A program made the translations under genes and the position numbers. DNA of 64,000 nucleotides, taken from assembly GCF_022965805.1 (NCBI RefSeq), contig NC_133101.1, forward strand, positions 10,577,069 through 10,641,068. The letters run 5' to 3'. The notes under the pieces are model-generated. The model searched no databases and was not told where the DNA came from. It saw nothing but the letters and a program-made list of their open reading frames with translations. The DNA is from Primulina eburnea (Eukaryota; Streptophyta; Magnoliopsida; Lamiales; Gesneriaceae). Shown here piece by piece: positions 12,946 through 25,635 of this stretch (the stretch's first letter is position 1; each line of letters begins with the position of its first letter).

Positions 12946-15529
12946 TGTTGGAACTCATGTTCGCAATCTTACTTGATTTTGATGTTAACAAAACTTGTTA
13001 TTTTGTTACTAATGAACTTACATAAGTATGCAGTTAGCTGAAAACGAGTTATTACAATTCAAGCTGATTAGGGTTAATTACTTACAGCGGAAAACGAGTT
13101 TAAAATCTTCTTTACAATGAGCCCAAAATATCTTATTTGAATACTAAAAATAGTATTTCATCTCATAACACAAAATATGTCCATACATAATCAAAATCAA
13201 TCACATACAAACAACTCATATCCTCGGGACATGCCCCGGTATATAGATACATATATATACTGGGAAACAAAACATAAAACCTATGCTCAAACTGTGACTC
13301 CCTCCTGAAGCACTATCTCCGGTCTCTTGATATCCTGGAGTACCTGTCATTGTCCACATACAAATACAACAACAGCCTCATCTGGGGTGAGCAAAGCTCG
13401 GTCTGAAACAACCACAATATATACCACAAGTATCTAAACAATAATATATGATATGCAATGCATGTATGTCGTAGAGGTATCAGGTCAAATGCCCATCCAC
13501 TGAGCACATGTCAGAATCAATCGAATCGCTATCAAATCACTGCTCGAGCTGGCACACCGACCTCAATCAGGGATACTCGTATGATAGCGTTGACAAAGCA
13601 CCATCAAATCCCAAATCTCAATCAATCATCGGGGTCACTAATGACTATGTTTTAAGGGCCACATAATGACAAACATAGCATCGTGTTCACAAACCCCGGA
13701 ATCAAATCCAATCATATCAGGGTATCCAACGATCATAGCTCAACGTGCATGTCATGTATGCCACATAAACTCAACAAAAAAGGTATATAGACATGTATTC
13801 TTAATCCAATCAATCAAACATATATCATATAATACAGATACATGTCGTATGTTACCCGGTCGCAACATACCTCAATTCTTCGTTCCAGTCGTTGTAGCTT
13901 GAACATATCAGTATAATAATCTATCTAAATCAATAACATATTCATTTCAATCAATATCATCATTCAAAATCAACAATATAAGTTTCAAATATCTTTTGAA
14001 ACTGTGAAATTTCATATCAAATTAAAATCATAACATAATTCTATTCAAACTTCAAAACTTAGTTTCTTGTCGGTTATTCTATCGCATATATTGAAATTAA
14101 CTTCAAATACATGTTATTCCAGCACTTTAATAAATAAAGGTGCTGAAACTAGAAGAAACTTATCTCCAAAGAAACCTCTCAACGCGAGGATTCCGAATAT
14201 ATAATTTGTTTCACATTTGGATAACGTTTCGCGGTGATTCCGTACAAAAGAAATCGATTTCCCTCTTTCTCTCTAGAAGCTTCAGCAAAAGGATGAAGAA
14301 ATCTGTACAAAAACTCATCCTTATCATCTTTATAACGTGTGCTACAGAGGTATTCGTGCATATGCACGACCAAACTCGCGCATATGCGTGCATAGTTCTG
14401 CCCGCGCGCGCAGTTCTGCGTGGGTGCGCGCCTTGCTTTGTCCGAAACGCTATTTTATGTTTCGAATTTGCAAAAGTGGTAAACATGAGAGTTGTAGATC
14501 TAAGTCGTGGCTTTCATTTGCCACCAATCTCACTCAATTTGAATATGGGATGTTAGAGTTATGCTCATTCTCTCAAAATGTGTCAGTGCAAGAACTGCAA
14601 CGCACATGATACACTTTCGGGATACTTTTGCCCTATTTTCTAATGGATTTGGACAAAACTCAAAACATGAAAGTTTTAGTACTATGTACTAGCTTTCTAA
14701 TGGAATTGGTCTCATACCATTTGGACTAATACTCAGATGATTATGTCAAAAATCGTAACATGTGTCACTTTTTTGTCGCGGTTCAACATACTTTTCAAGC
14801 ACAAATCACTTTCTAATACAATCTCTCATCCTCACCACCTATTTTCTCACTTTCATTGTCATAATATACATCATACATGTAATCACATGACAATTTCATG
14901 AATTATCGATAACCAACATAAGATTTACGATAATACGATACACGGTCTGTACACCACCACGCAAAATACCATCTTGTGCAAAAACGTAAAACTTGTGTTT
15001 GTAGTCTTTGACACACAGACGTTAAACAAATGTTGACTGGGAGGTTATGTCTACAGTCTAAACTAGGAGTTCAGTTAGGCAGTGGGTAAATCCTAAGCTG
15101 GGTGGATTTGTACAAAGTGTTGTATAAATTAAAGTCTTCTAGTGGATCCTACGCGAGGTGGTCGAAGGGGTGGCGTATGACTAGTTGAAGTCTCCGGACA
15201 TCCATAATCATATCTTGTGTATTAAATTTAACTGTGTCTTAAACTGATTTGATCAGTTCAGCTGATATCAGTTTGACTAAATCCATAGCTGAACTGATAG
15301 AAGCCAGAAATGATTCCACGTATTTCAGTCGATCAGTTTACACAAGTATTTAGATTTCAAAATCATTCAGTTTTTCTTAACGAATGATTACTTCGAGTAT
15401 TTTCCGCTTGGTTTCTAACAAAACTCGATCTAATTCATCGGTGTATACATTCTTAAAATACAAGCTATTGCAGTTCATTGAGAATATTGTGTTTGAAGCA
15501 CTCTCAAAGGTGCCCGAACCGATCCATCA
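12946..15529 (+). mobile_element. Solo LTR no. 2, interrupted (Copia-like)
   Basis: The left part (12946-13065) starts TGTTGGAACTCATGTTCGC and matches the start of solo LTR no. 1. The right part (14954-15529) matches its second half, with the block TAGTGGATCCTACGCGAGG and the end ...CCGATCCATCA. The flanking 5-mers are gtaaa (12941-12945) and gcaaa (15530-15534), a target duplication with one mismatch. Between the parts lies unrelated sequence, and about 700 bp of the normal LTR middle is missing, so the later event also deleted DNA. Confidence 0.7.
13065..14953 (-). mobile_element. LTR-like insertion inside solo LTR no. 2
   Basis: About 1.9 kb of sequence unrelated to the host LTR. It has the look of a minus-strand gypsy LTR: on minus it would begin TGTACAGACCGTG (14953), and it carries GGTACTCCAGGATATC-like words near 13330. 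No flanking duplication and no clear left edge could be found, so limits and orientation are provisional. Open frames at 14140-14609 overlap one another on both strands and are not supported as genes. Confidence 0.4.
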
Positions 15530-15624
15530 GCAAAGTTATTAAAAATTAGAAAAAGTCAATATTTCAACATCATCTCATCATCGAATGAACATAACATGAA
15601 ATGAAGTTATCAAGTTCATCATAC

Positions 15625-16139
15625 TAGGGGTGGGAATGGGTCGGGTTTTTCGGGTTTCGGGTAGTTCGGATCTGGTATCCGATTTTTTCGGGTAGCATTT
15701 TTATTACCCGAAATCGATTCGATTCTGGACACTACCCGCGTTTTCGGGTACCTGATAAGGTCGGGTTCGGGTTTTGTTTTTTTGACAAAATAACATTTTT
15801 TCCCAGGACTGCTGCTCACAATCATCGACCTTCGTTCCAAGTAAAGGTCAATAATTGCGGTGTTTAGGAATGAGAAACGTACATGTACAGCTTTGGAAAA
15901 GAATGTAATAATTGATTAACTCTGGTGCAACTTTTTCCAATTTATTAAACTGGATCGGTCCAATTATAATCCCATATATATTTTTTATTTTTAAAAAATA
16001 ATCGGATACCCGAGGATAGCAACTCTATATCTGAACCCAATCCGACTAAAATATAGTCGAGTTCGAGTAGTACCCCAACCCTACTACTTACTCGATTTTA
16101 CTCTAAAATTGCACCCGATCTGCCGATTGCCCACCCCTA
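15625..16139. mobile_element. hAT-type non-autonomous element (MITE)
   Basis: The ends are inverted (left TAGGGGTGGGAA; right end, reverse complement, TAGGGGTGGGCAA). They are flanked by a perfect 8-bp target duplication, catcatac, at 15617-15624 and 16140-16147. An 8-bp duplication with a CAGGGGTGGG-like end is characteristic of hAT transposons. The interior is full of CGGGT and ACCCG words and encodes nothing. The 73-codon minus-strand frame at 15619-15840 is a shadow of these repeats. Confidence 0.88.
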
Positions 16140-16369
16140 CATCATACCATTGTACACGCTCTTATCATCCAACCTTTAAATAATATAATATAAGATATAT
16201 TAGCCATGTTTTTAGCCATATGCGTTTCAAAAACTATAAAAAAAAATCGAAAATCATTGTTAAACTCTAATTTTATTACTGTCAGTCAATATTTAAGTAT
16301 TAAAATAACTCATCACACGATAAATGTTAAATTATTAGTCGGATGTAATATGATTTTGGAAGTAAAAAA

Positions 16370-16373
<4 letters not shown>

Positions 16374-16404
<31 letters not shown>
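16374..16404. repeat. (AT)n microsatellite
   Basis: An uninterrupted alternating AT run of about 30 bp, followed by a short imperfect AT tail. Confidence 0.95.
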
Positions 16405-16410
<6 letters not shown>

Positions 16411-16570
16411 AAATAAGTGGTTAAATGACTTGACTCCGAATTAGTTGGGTCTAATGTCCACATTTTCATTAACAAGGTAACTTTCATTGAACAATCTATT
16501 TGGTGATCATATTCTTTGATCCCTCCACATATGAAACCATTGTCTCACTGTGACACATTAACAATTTGGC

Positions 16571-16751
16571 AAAAATTTATGTGAGACCGTCTCACGGATC
16601 TTATTTGTGAGACAGATCTCTTATTTGGGTCACCCATGAAAAAGTATCACTTTTTATGCTAAGAGTATTACTTTTTTATTGTGAATATGAGTAGGATTGA
16701 CCCGTCTCACAAATTATGATCCGTGAGACGGCCTCATATGAGACTCACTCT
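16571..16751 (+). mobile_element. Short foldback element, copy A (GAGAC family)
   Basis: A roughly 180-bp element whose left part reads GTGAGACCGTCTCACGG and whose right part carries the inverted version CCGTGAGACGGCCTCA. Between them lie TTATTTGGGTCA, the AT-rich core AAGTATCACTTTTTATGC, and TTGACCCGTCTCAC. Related copies lie at 22791, 25067, 43334, 54458 and 63281, and a weak one at 45826. It has no coding capacity. It is best described as a MITE-like family; I could not settle its superfamily because target duplications are unclear. Confidence 0.75.
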
Positions 16752-17591
16752 AATATTTTTTGTTTTTTGTTATTTATCTCGGACGAGCTTGTAATATATA
16801 TAATTTATTTTATAAATTTAATTTATAGACTATTACGTTAACTAGATTATTTGATACAGGTATGTATAGCGGATTACATTTTCTTTATTTTATTTTATGT
16901 TATTTATTTTTAACTCTATTTATTAATTTCAAAGAGAAATAAAATGAGCTCAGAAAAAACGCCTCTCACTCTCCACCCACTGATTTCTTGGAAAAATTCC
17001 AGAGAAGAAAAGGAGAAATAGCTGAAGAAAATCAATCATCCGATCGCCTGTTCTTCTCAATTGGAGGTTTTATTCATGACCCATCTCATATATTTTTATT
17101 ATTTTTTGCTGTTTTTCTTTTGTTTGTGAATATTTGTTAGCTGAATTTTACTGATTTTTTGCATTTGATGTCACGATTTTGTTAATTTTTTGTTGGAACA
17201 ACGTGGGATGAGATCGAAAATATGGAAAATGGGGATCTTTACTACAAGATGTTGAATCTTATTTTTTGTTGATTTTTTTCTTTTGCCAATAAATTTGGGA
17301 TGTTGTTTCTCAATTTTTTGGATCCATGATTCTGCTGCCTGTATTTCTCTTGAAATTATGATTGATATGGCAGTATCCCATTATTGCTTTTTCTCATAAA
17401 CCTTCTTTCTTTTTTTCCTTTTAATGTAAGTTAATGATGCTAGCTGCACTATTTAACTTTTCAATGCTTTTGAGTGTTTTAACAATTTTGCATCAATATA
17501 CTGTTTAGAGATAATTCTTTATTTTTCTTATCATTTGCAGATTTGGCAGAATGTTTCAGCATCCGGTGGTATCGTGAGCCTAGCAGCAAAT
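16752..17591 (+). promoter_or_regulatory. Promoter, 5' UTR exon and 5' UTR intron of the RING-H2 gene
   Basis: Around 16970-17066 the sequence turns purine-rich and leader-like, then meets a GT donor after TTGGAG at 17066. A long T-rich stretch follows and ends in TTATCATTTGCAG at 17540, a good acceptor. This suggests a first non-coding exon of about 90 bp, an intron of about 474 bp (17067-17540) and 51 bp of further leader before the ATG at 17592. A leader intron is common for constitutive plant genes. The transcription start is not determined. Confidence 0.55.
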
Positions 17592-20500
17592 ATGCAAGAG
17601 GAAAGAAGTACCTTCAATTCCTTTCCGGAAACAATTGATTTGAATCAAGGATCTTTTCCCAATAATACGTCCATAGATTATCCATCTTCTTGGGATAACA
17701 TGGTAAATCCCGTTGAAAATCGATTACCAAATTATATGTTTGCATCCAGTGATGAAAACATTAGATGCACGAATGACACCAACAATTGTGGTCAGAGGTT
17801 TTGTGGTTGGGAATGTGGTGAATCCAGCTCCAGTACAAAAAATCTGCAAGACCAAGCTTCCAGTGATGATCCCAAAACAAGGCTTGGACGTCGGCCCTCT
17901 TTTCCTGATTATTTTGCTGCAAGATCCGAAGATAAGTCCTTTGAACAATCTCATATCTGTAGTGCCGGTTATGTTGGAAATCAAGTAGATGGCAGGTGCT
18001 TGAGTGCTCGAAATTACAACTCAAATTGTGGTTCGCTGAAAGTAAGTTCAAACCATGAATATGTGAGAGAGAGCGGTAGTTATATCAAGTTAGGATCAAG
18101 CCCACCTCATATTCAATACCCTTGTAGCCTTACAGACACTCAGCATATTCATAATTTCAATGCTTCTTCCAGTCACGTAGGATCTTCTGTAGGTGATTCA
18201 AGTATGTACATGGAAAATAATGAAACATCAGGACCGTGTTTCAGTACTTGGGGGACATCTTGCAAGAGAAAAGCTATTGAAGGTACTTCTGGACAGTCTT
18301 ACCATGGTGGAAGTTCAAGCACCAACCAGCGAATGGAGGAAATGATGATGCATTCGGTTTCAGGATGTTACAAAGATCCAGGAAATTTAGGTATAGCATC
18401 TGGCCCACTGAACTTGTCTCAACTTAATGACCCCGAGCAGCTAAATCCAAGTGATGGTGTTGGTGTTAATGTTGGTGTTAATAGAGCATCCCCTGCATTT
18501 TTCCCTTCTCCGAGAATTCCAACAAGTGAACAATGCCCTGCCATAAATTTCTCTGTCACATCAAACCTTGAACACTGTGAGTCAGATCCACTTGAAACAT
18601 CTAGAGGCACTTCTGCAAGGCATTCTAGTGTGCATTCTTCCCAGCTGCTATCGCGACCTATCTTGAGCACTAATTCGTTGGAATTGAGGTCACCATTTGA
18701 ACTACCGTTGAATCCGACCAATATCCCATATCAATCTCATTCAATGCACTTAAATGAGGTTAGGGGCCTGCCATCGCATCCATGGAGGGAATCTACTTTA
18801 CTAGATGGTGGTTCATCGAGTTCTTCTGTGGTCTTTGGAGAAAGAGGATCTGGAGCTAATGCTAGGAGTTCTTATAGAACTAATTCCGAGCTTCCCATGA
18901 TTTTTCCTGCACCTGAGACAAGAAATTATTTTCATGATCAAATCGATTGGAGTTTTGCTCCTGGAACTTCAACATCACCTAGAAACCATTCTTCTGGATC
19001 ACGGAGTGGTCCCAGTTCTGGTGGCCCGGATTCTTCTGGAGCCTGGTTGCCTCATCTAAACATGGCTTCGCAAATTGGTCAACGATTGTCAGAAGTCGCA
19101 GTCGCTCCCTGGATTCCTTTTCTTAACATTGACTCTGATTCTGAAACTCAGAGAAGTCACTCTGCCCTTTTTCCTTCTGCATCTTCATCCTCACATGAAG
19201 CAGCATCGACCAGTCGGGCACAGCATCAACCCAATCAAAGGTCAGCATCATTCTTAACGGATATTCCAGATGATGATACTAGTCGAAGGCGTGCTTTAGC
19301 CACCGTCGATAGGAGACATAGATTGGTATGTTTGCTCTGTTGAAATTTTAGCACATTTAAAATGTTTAGGCCAGTGTATAACAGATTACAAGCTTTCAAG
19401 TTTTGAAAATTTATGTGAGGAAGAACCTCATGAGCTCGTAACACATTGCTCTACCCTGAAATCCTTAGAAACTCTGACGATGGCTAATAACTCCAGAGTA
19501 GCAATACTTGATACTGTAGTTTAATGCTGCCATAAATTTTGTATGTCGAGAATCAGTACCATTCAGTTTTAAATGCTTATCAATGTGATGCGTGGGCTTC
19601 ACAGTAGCTTGCTCTAGTTGTAAACTAAGTTGATAGAGTTGAGAGCTTTGCCTGGTTTTCATCCTATAGCAAGGATTTTATCTACATTACTAAGCATCAC
19701 ATGCATATGAACATGTTACGTATTTGGGGATTTGATAAATTTTGTTTGCCTATTGTTTTCACTCCGTTCAGCCTTTTGTTTTGAAACATTGACTAACCAA
19801 AATCATTTATGACCGCATTATGATATGTTTGATCTGGATAAATTAGTCTTCAGGACTTGTTGAGTGGCTTGGCTACACCAGCTATCAGTTTCAAGGGTTA
19901 AACTAGAATATTCTCTATATCTTATTTGTGCATATGCTTTCACCAAGAGCAGCATTATGACTCTCTACTCTTGAAAGAACGGCAAATTGTAATGAAAATT
20001 GCAATCTAGTGTGGAACAATAAGCAAGATAGTTGAATATTAAAAGAATATCTTATTAATGTTAAATTTAGGACTAGAATGCTTAGTAGTTTTGGTAGTAT
20101 GTTGATTTATAAAGTGTTAGAAATCAAATAATATATTTTAGAATCAGATTTGATATCATTAATACAAGCAATCAAACAGGCTTTGCGTGTGTGAAAATAT
20201 GAAATAATTTTTTTTATATCTTTTAATTAACTCTTAATTAACTTATTTAAAAAGTTTGACTGACTGCTCTACCCATTGCTGATTGGTGAGAGATACTCGA
20301 TGTTATGAATAGGTCGCTGAATTTTTACATCATCAATATCCTAGTAAAAAGAAATTATATTTATGGAATATATTCCTTTAAGATTTCCTACTTCTGTGTT
20401 ATTAAAGATATGTTCAATATAACATTCTCTAGATGCTAATGAATAGAGTCTGTCAGTTTGCTGGAAAACAACCTTGTTCTTTGAGGCAACATTTGTTACT

Positions 20501-21811
20501 CTTAAGTTAATTGTCTTGTTACACAGTCTACTTTTATTTTCAGATCCGTCAAGTCTTGAATGCAATGCGGAGGAGTGTCCACTTGCAAGCTGAGGTTTGT
20601 TTTGGATATTTCAGATGGTTCAGAATTTAGAAATGCTGGAATTGTTGATATGCTCTTTGGCCTTAGAAATATGTGACTGCATTAACCTGTTCTTACAATA
20701 AACTGAAATGATGCTTATCTTCATGTTATATACATACAAGTGTAGCTTCTATTTCATTAAATTATAGAAAATAGACATTCATAATTTAATCTTATTTGGG
20801 ACTTCAATCTTTTCATCTGACTATAATAATTATGCTTCTCGCTTTGTTTCCATAGATATAGGTGTGCACAAACTGGGATATTGTAATCCCGCTCTATTTC
20901 GCTGACTTACATTCCTGATTGTTGGATAAATATTTGTGTAGCCCCTTTCATATTTTTTCCTGTTTTCTGCATTGTTTGATTCTGTAATTTAATACTCTTT
21001 TTGATAAAGAAGTTGTAGCATGCAATATGTTATCGCGAGACCTAAGAACTCACAGGGGATATATGATCGGTAGCCTGACTATTGATATAAAAGACGCCAA
21101 CCTTTCCTTTTCAGGATTACATGCTTATTGACCCTTTTGTAAATGGGTTTGTTGAGTTGCATGATCGATACAGAGATATGAGACTTGATGTTGACGATAT
21201 GTCTTATGAGGTACATTTTGTCAAATTAACCATCCCATGTGCCTCAAGTTACCATTTTGCAAATGAACGGGTTTACATGGGCTATTACTGTTTACTCCAT
21301 ATGTTACAGGAACTGTTGGCTTTGGAGGAAAGAATTGGGAATGTCAGCACAGGTCTGGATGAAGAAAAGATTTCGAGCTCCATGCAACAAAAAATATATG
21401 AAGCTACTACAGTTTCACCAAACTTGGAGCCATGCTGTATTTGTCAGGTTAGAACTTAGAACCATGTCTTGAGTAGGGCCCTGCAAATGAGGCTTCGCCA
21501 TATGAACTCATTTATCAACTAATGGCGCCCATCATTGTCTTAAGATTATAACTCACTCTAAGTTATTAGGAATCAGCTATAAAACTCTATAAAAATTTCA
21601 ATTTCTTCTACAAATCGATGCATGATAATGGAATCATCCATGTTAATGAAGATTTTCATTTTTTCTTTGGAATGATCAGGAAGGTTACGTTGCCGGAGAT
21701 GGTATTGGGATATTGGACTGTGGGCACGATTTTCATACCATTTGCATCAAACAATGGCTAATACTGAAGAATATTTGCCCCGTCTGTAAAATGACAGCAT
21801 TAGGAACTTGA
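17592..21811 (+). CDS. RHG1A: RHG1A/MBR-type RING-H2 E3 ubiquitin ligase
   Basis: Five coding exons, 17592-19325, 20544-20594, 21115-21210, 21310-21447 and 21680-21811, all with GT-AG borders, join in frame to give 716 residues. The first exon is a long Ser/Asn-rich disordered region starting MQEERSTFNSFPETIDLNQG, with the family word NPVENRLPNYM near residue 40. Short later exons carry a charged helical segment. The C-terminus is a RING-H2: Cys669 and Cys672, then Cys687, His689, His692 and Cys695, then Cys706 and Cys709 (C-x2-C-x14-C-x-H-x2-H-x2-C-x10-C-x2-C), with Trp699 at the E2-contact position. All eight zinc ligands are present. Known of the family: MBR1/MBR2 bind Mediator subunit MED25 and promote its turnover, which affects flowering; RHG1A is the name often used for orthologues. 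The exact substrate here is inference. An upstream in-frame TTG exists, but the ATG at 17592 is the first ATG after the acceptor. Confidence 0.93.
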
Positions 21812-22026
21812 GGTCAAAACGAGTTTGAACGGGGATCGCCCTCGTTTTCTGTGGCCATGTGTTCCTACTTCTTAGATCCTGTTACTTATGAACTGAAATC
21901 TCGGGCTTAAAGAATGAAAAGGGTGCATTTACAGGTAATGAATAATAAAGAAGCCATGTACACTTTGATACATGACTTGTATGATGTATCTCTGTCCTTT
22001 ATGCAACTCTTTTGTATTCCTTCAAC

Positions 22027-22032
22027 AATAAA
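22027..22032 (+). terminator. Likely poly(A) signal of the RING-H2 gene
   Basis: AATAAA about 215 bp after the stop codon, in a T-rich stretch. The 81-codon open frame at 21914-22159 overlaps this 3' UTR and is not a gene. Confidence 0.45.
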
Positions 22033-22790
22033 AAGTTTATTTGAATATTGGACTGGAAAATATATGGGGGATATATTGCATTTTGCACACCTTGAGGTTT
22101 TAGTTATTTGCCCACATGTTATTTGCATTTCTATAAATGTTTTTGTACAAAATAATTAATTAATTGCATAAAATAGTATTAAAACATATATTTACTGGTC
22201 GATAATTTCATTATATACAATTTTGACGTGTTTAAATTTACATTAACAGCAGGGATAATTTGGAAAAAGTAAAGAAATTGAGGGAGTAGTCTCTTAAAAG
22301 TGAACAAATAAAAATAATGAGCTTCTACTTATTTTAAGAAAAGAATCTCAAAATTGGAAAATTAAATTTAATGTTTAGCTTGTTTCAAGATTCATAGCTT
22401 CTGTGAAAAAAATTATTGAGATAATAAAATCTATAATTTGGAAATATAACATCTTCTCCGCATGCTTGCAAGCATTTGTCCACGTTTGCCTAGATTTTTT
22501 CAACCTAAATAATTATTTTAATTTTTAATTATTACTTATGCTAAGATTAATAGTTATATTTATAAATTCAAAGCATAGATAAGAACAGTAGTCAGTTAAT
22601 ATATTTCGATAATTTTCAGAATTTTTTTATGGAAAAAATAGATTTTATTATATCTTTTATCAAGTGAAATAAGGGATATTTTTTTTCGTTTAAATAAAAC
22701 GAGCAGTAAATAGATACATTTGAATTGGATAAAGAATCCTAGAACCACCTTATTTCTCTCCTACCTTTGGTATCCAGTATTTTTATATGA

Positions 22791-22970
22791 CAAAAACTTG
22801 TGTGAGACGATCTCACGGGTCGTATTTGTGAGACGGATCTCTTATTTGGGTCATCCATGAAAAAATATTACTTTTTATGCTAATAGTATTACTTTTATTG
22901 TGAATATGGATAGGATTGACCCGTCTAACAGATTATGATCCGTGAGACAGTCTCACATGAGACTCACTCT
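22791..22970 (+). mobile_element. Short foldback element, copy B (GAGAC family)
   Basis: The best-preserved plus-orientation copy: left TGTGAGACGATCTCACGGG, right CCGTGAGACAGTCTCACAT, and the core TTATTTGGGTCATCCATGA. The ends pair as inverted repeats of about 20 bp. Confidence 0.8.
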
Positions 22971-23636
22971 TTTTATAAAACATAATTTTCAAACAACGGA
23001 GAAATTATAATTTTAGTCTTGTATGTTTGTATTTTAAGATTTGGATAATTTATAGTTTCGGATTTCAAACAAAATTAGATATTTTTCAATTTTTGACAAT
23101 TTTAATTATTTTTGCAAGATAATGTTTATACGATATTGTATACACAAGTTTCACGTTGAAGTCACGTAAATATTGTATTGGTGTCATATCAACGACATAC
23201 TATATGAATGACAGCTTTTTGAAAAAAAATATAAAAAACTAAAATCGCAAAAAACTAAAATTGCAACATTCCGATTGGTGTATCAAGTCTTTATTTAGTC
23301 ATCGAATTGCCGATGAATTATTGAACACCTTCAATCCACACGAATAATGGTTTTTTTTCCCCAATAAAAAAAAAGTAGGAGTGGAGCCAAGACAGGAGTT
23401 GAATGTATGCCACGTAATCAATAGGGCATTCAAGAAGAGCCAAAAGGCACAAAACGACAGAGTTTCATGATTACAGAAACGCCAGCATTTCCAAAATTCA
23501 ACAACCATAAACCCATTCTGCCAAAACGACAACCCCCTTGTCACTATACGTCACGCCTCAGACAACTAACAAATACTACTTCTATAATTATTAAATAAAA
23601 ATTATTATCAATGCGACTATTATTTTATTAGTGTTA

Positions 23637-24274
23637 GGCTGTGTTTGGTTCGAGTGATTAGGAGGGATTGATTATTTTATCCTACCTAGTCAGTCGTTTG
23701 GTTCGCGTGATTATTTAACCAAGTCAATACCTCCTATGAATGATTAGATTATATTAGATGGTTTAAAATAATACCTCCTCACCCTCTAGGATTATTTATC
23801 CAAATCTTAATCCTTCCTATTTTCCAATTTTACCCTTCTCCTATATCCAAACTCACCACCACTTCCCGCCATGACCGCCGCCACCGGCCACCGCCTGCCG
23901 CCGCCCCGCCGCCGCCAGACCACCACCGGCCGTCGCCGGTAGACCACCCACAGCCGGCGTCGCTGCCACCCACCGTCGACGTCGACGGCCGCCAGACCAC
24001 CCACCGGCGGCGTCGCCGGCCGTCGCCGCAAGACCACCCACCGCCGGCGTCGCCGCCGGACCGCCGCCGTCGCCAGCCCGCCGCCGTCGCCGCCGGAGTG
24101 GAAGAAAAAAAAAGAAAGGACAATTTTGTCCTTTCATCAAAAAATTCAAAATTATCTCACACTTAAAAATCATACCAAACATAACACCATATAATACATT
24201 CCTACAACAATCATTTTCTTTATCATTTACTTACTAATCATTAGTTTATTTTATCCTCCAAACCAAACGCAGTC
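23637..24274. mobile_element. Tourist-like (PIF/Harbinger) MITE with a GC-rich core
   Basis: The left end GGCTGTGTTTGGTTCG and right end (reverse complement) GACTGCGTTTGGTTTGG are inverted. Both are flanked by the trinucleotide TTA (23634-23636 and 24275-24277), the target duplication typical of PIF/Harbinger. The arms are AT-rich, but 23868-24100 is an unusual run of GCC/CGG triplets. Overlapping Gly/Arg-rich open frames on minus (23807-24182) come from this triplet run in three frames at once and are not genes. A 560-bp relative lies at 48407. Confidence 0.85.
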
Positions 24275-25066
24275 TTAGAGAATTAAAAATAAATTAGGAA
24301 TATACGAGTGGTTTCAGGATTTTAATTTGGCAAAATTTTAAATTTTTGAATTTTATTCAATAGTGATTGCATGTAATTTTTTATTTTTATTTTTTTAAAA
24401 TCAACAAATATGTACCAGAAAATATGAATCTTCAGTTAGAAAATTGATGGATTCAATTTATTTTGATTTGTTAATAATAATGCTATAACTTTATTAGATT
24501 AAATATACTTACTACAAGAATTTAAAATACTTTAATAATTATATATATACTTACTATAAGACTTTAAAATATTTTAATAATATATATATATATATATATT
24601 TATTTATTTAAAGTAGTTTATTATAATCTAATGGAAGAATATGTGAGAAAATTGCAGTTTGGATTGTTGGATTGTGATTTTGGTATTTTATATATATTTT
24701 TCAATTTTTATATTATATGTTATAATTATTTTTCTTTATATTTTGGTCATTTTTCATCGCTACGTTCTAATCAACATTTTTTATAAAAAAAATGACTAGA
24801 ATTGCCAACAGTCAAAATATATAAGGCTAAAACTCAATTTAAACTATATAGCACTGATTCAAAATTTCAAATTGAAACAAACTGAAAAGGCGAAAATTAC
24901 AATTACCAAAATATTCGAAATTTTTTTAGAAGACTTTATAATTCGCATAAAAGAAATTCAGCCTCCTAATGTATTTTTTAAGTTACGAGTGAAATGATGA
25001 TCAAATATCCAAAAATTTAGATAAAGACAAAACATTATTAATAATTTATAGATATAATAAATATAG

Positions 25067-25241
25067 ACAAAAACTTGTGTGAAACAGTTTTACGGGTCAT
25101 ATTTTGTGAGACATGTATCTTATTTGGGTCATCCATGACAAATTATTATTTTTTATGCTAAGAGTATTACATTTTATTGTGAATATCGTTAGGATTTCAC
25201 AGATAAAAATTCATGAGATCATCTCACAAGAAATCTACTCA
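25067..25241 (+). mobile_element. Short foldback element, copy C (decayed)
   Basis: A diverged copy of the same family, with AAAACTTGTGTGAAACAG at the left, the core TTATTTGGGTCATCCATGAC, and a weakened right end TCATGAGATCATCTCAC. Confidence 0.65.
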
Positions 25242-25635
25242 TAAATATGATATAGATTTAAAATAAATTTAGCCAAACTTTATGAAAAGTTAAATATTCT
25301 AAAGCGATAAAATAGCATGTTTAGCATTTATTTCACGTGAAACGGTAAAGAGTAATCACATTTCGCACATAATTAAAAAATATATATAATTTCTGTAGAT
25401 ATTTATTTCCGACAAATGAGCTATCTATCAACATCAATCACAAGATAATTTATATTATACTAATTGTTTGGTGTAAAAAACTGAAATTACACGGCTTTGT
25501 TTTATCTGCCGTTTGACTTAAATTCTAAAATATTTAGATTTAAAAATAATACACATTAATTTAGTATCCTTATTTTATATATAGATCTTTATAACCTAAT
25601 CGATGTCTCATTTGTTAGAAATTAGACATTAATAT

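Larger units (their letters stand above)
22033..25630. other. Intergenic region with MITEs
   Basis: AT-rich DNA without a supported gene. It contains two GAGAC-family elements and one Tourist-like MITE, listed separately. The remainder, for example 24280-25060 and 25245-25630, shows poly(A/T) and AT repeats only. Confidence 0.6.

Noticed and set aside
14140..14609. Overlapping open frames on both strands near 14.2-14.6 kb
   Set aside because: No homology is recognisable and frames overlap in several phases; the region is LTR-like insertion sequence.
23807..24182. Three overlapping Gly/Arg-rich open frames that could look like a glycine-rich protein
   Set aside because: All three frames of one GCC/CGG triplet run are open at once, and the run is the core of a Tourist-like MITE with clear ends and TTA duplications.
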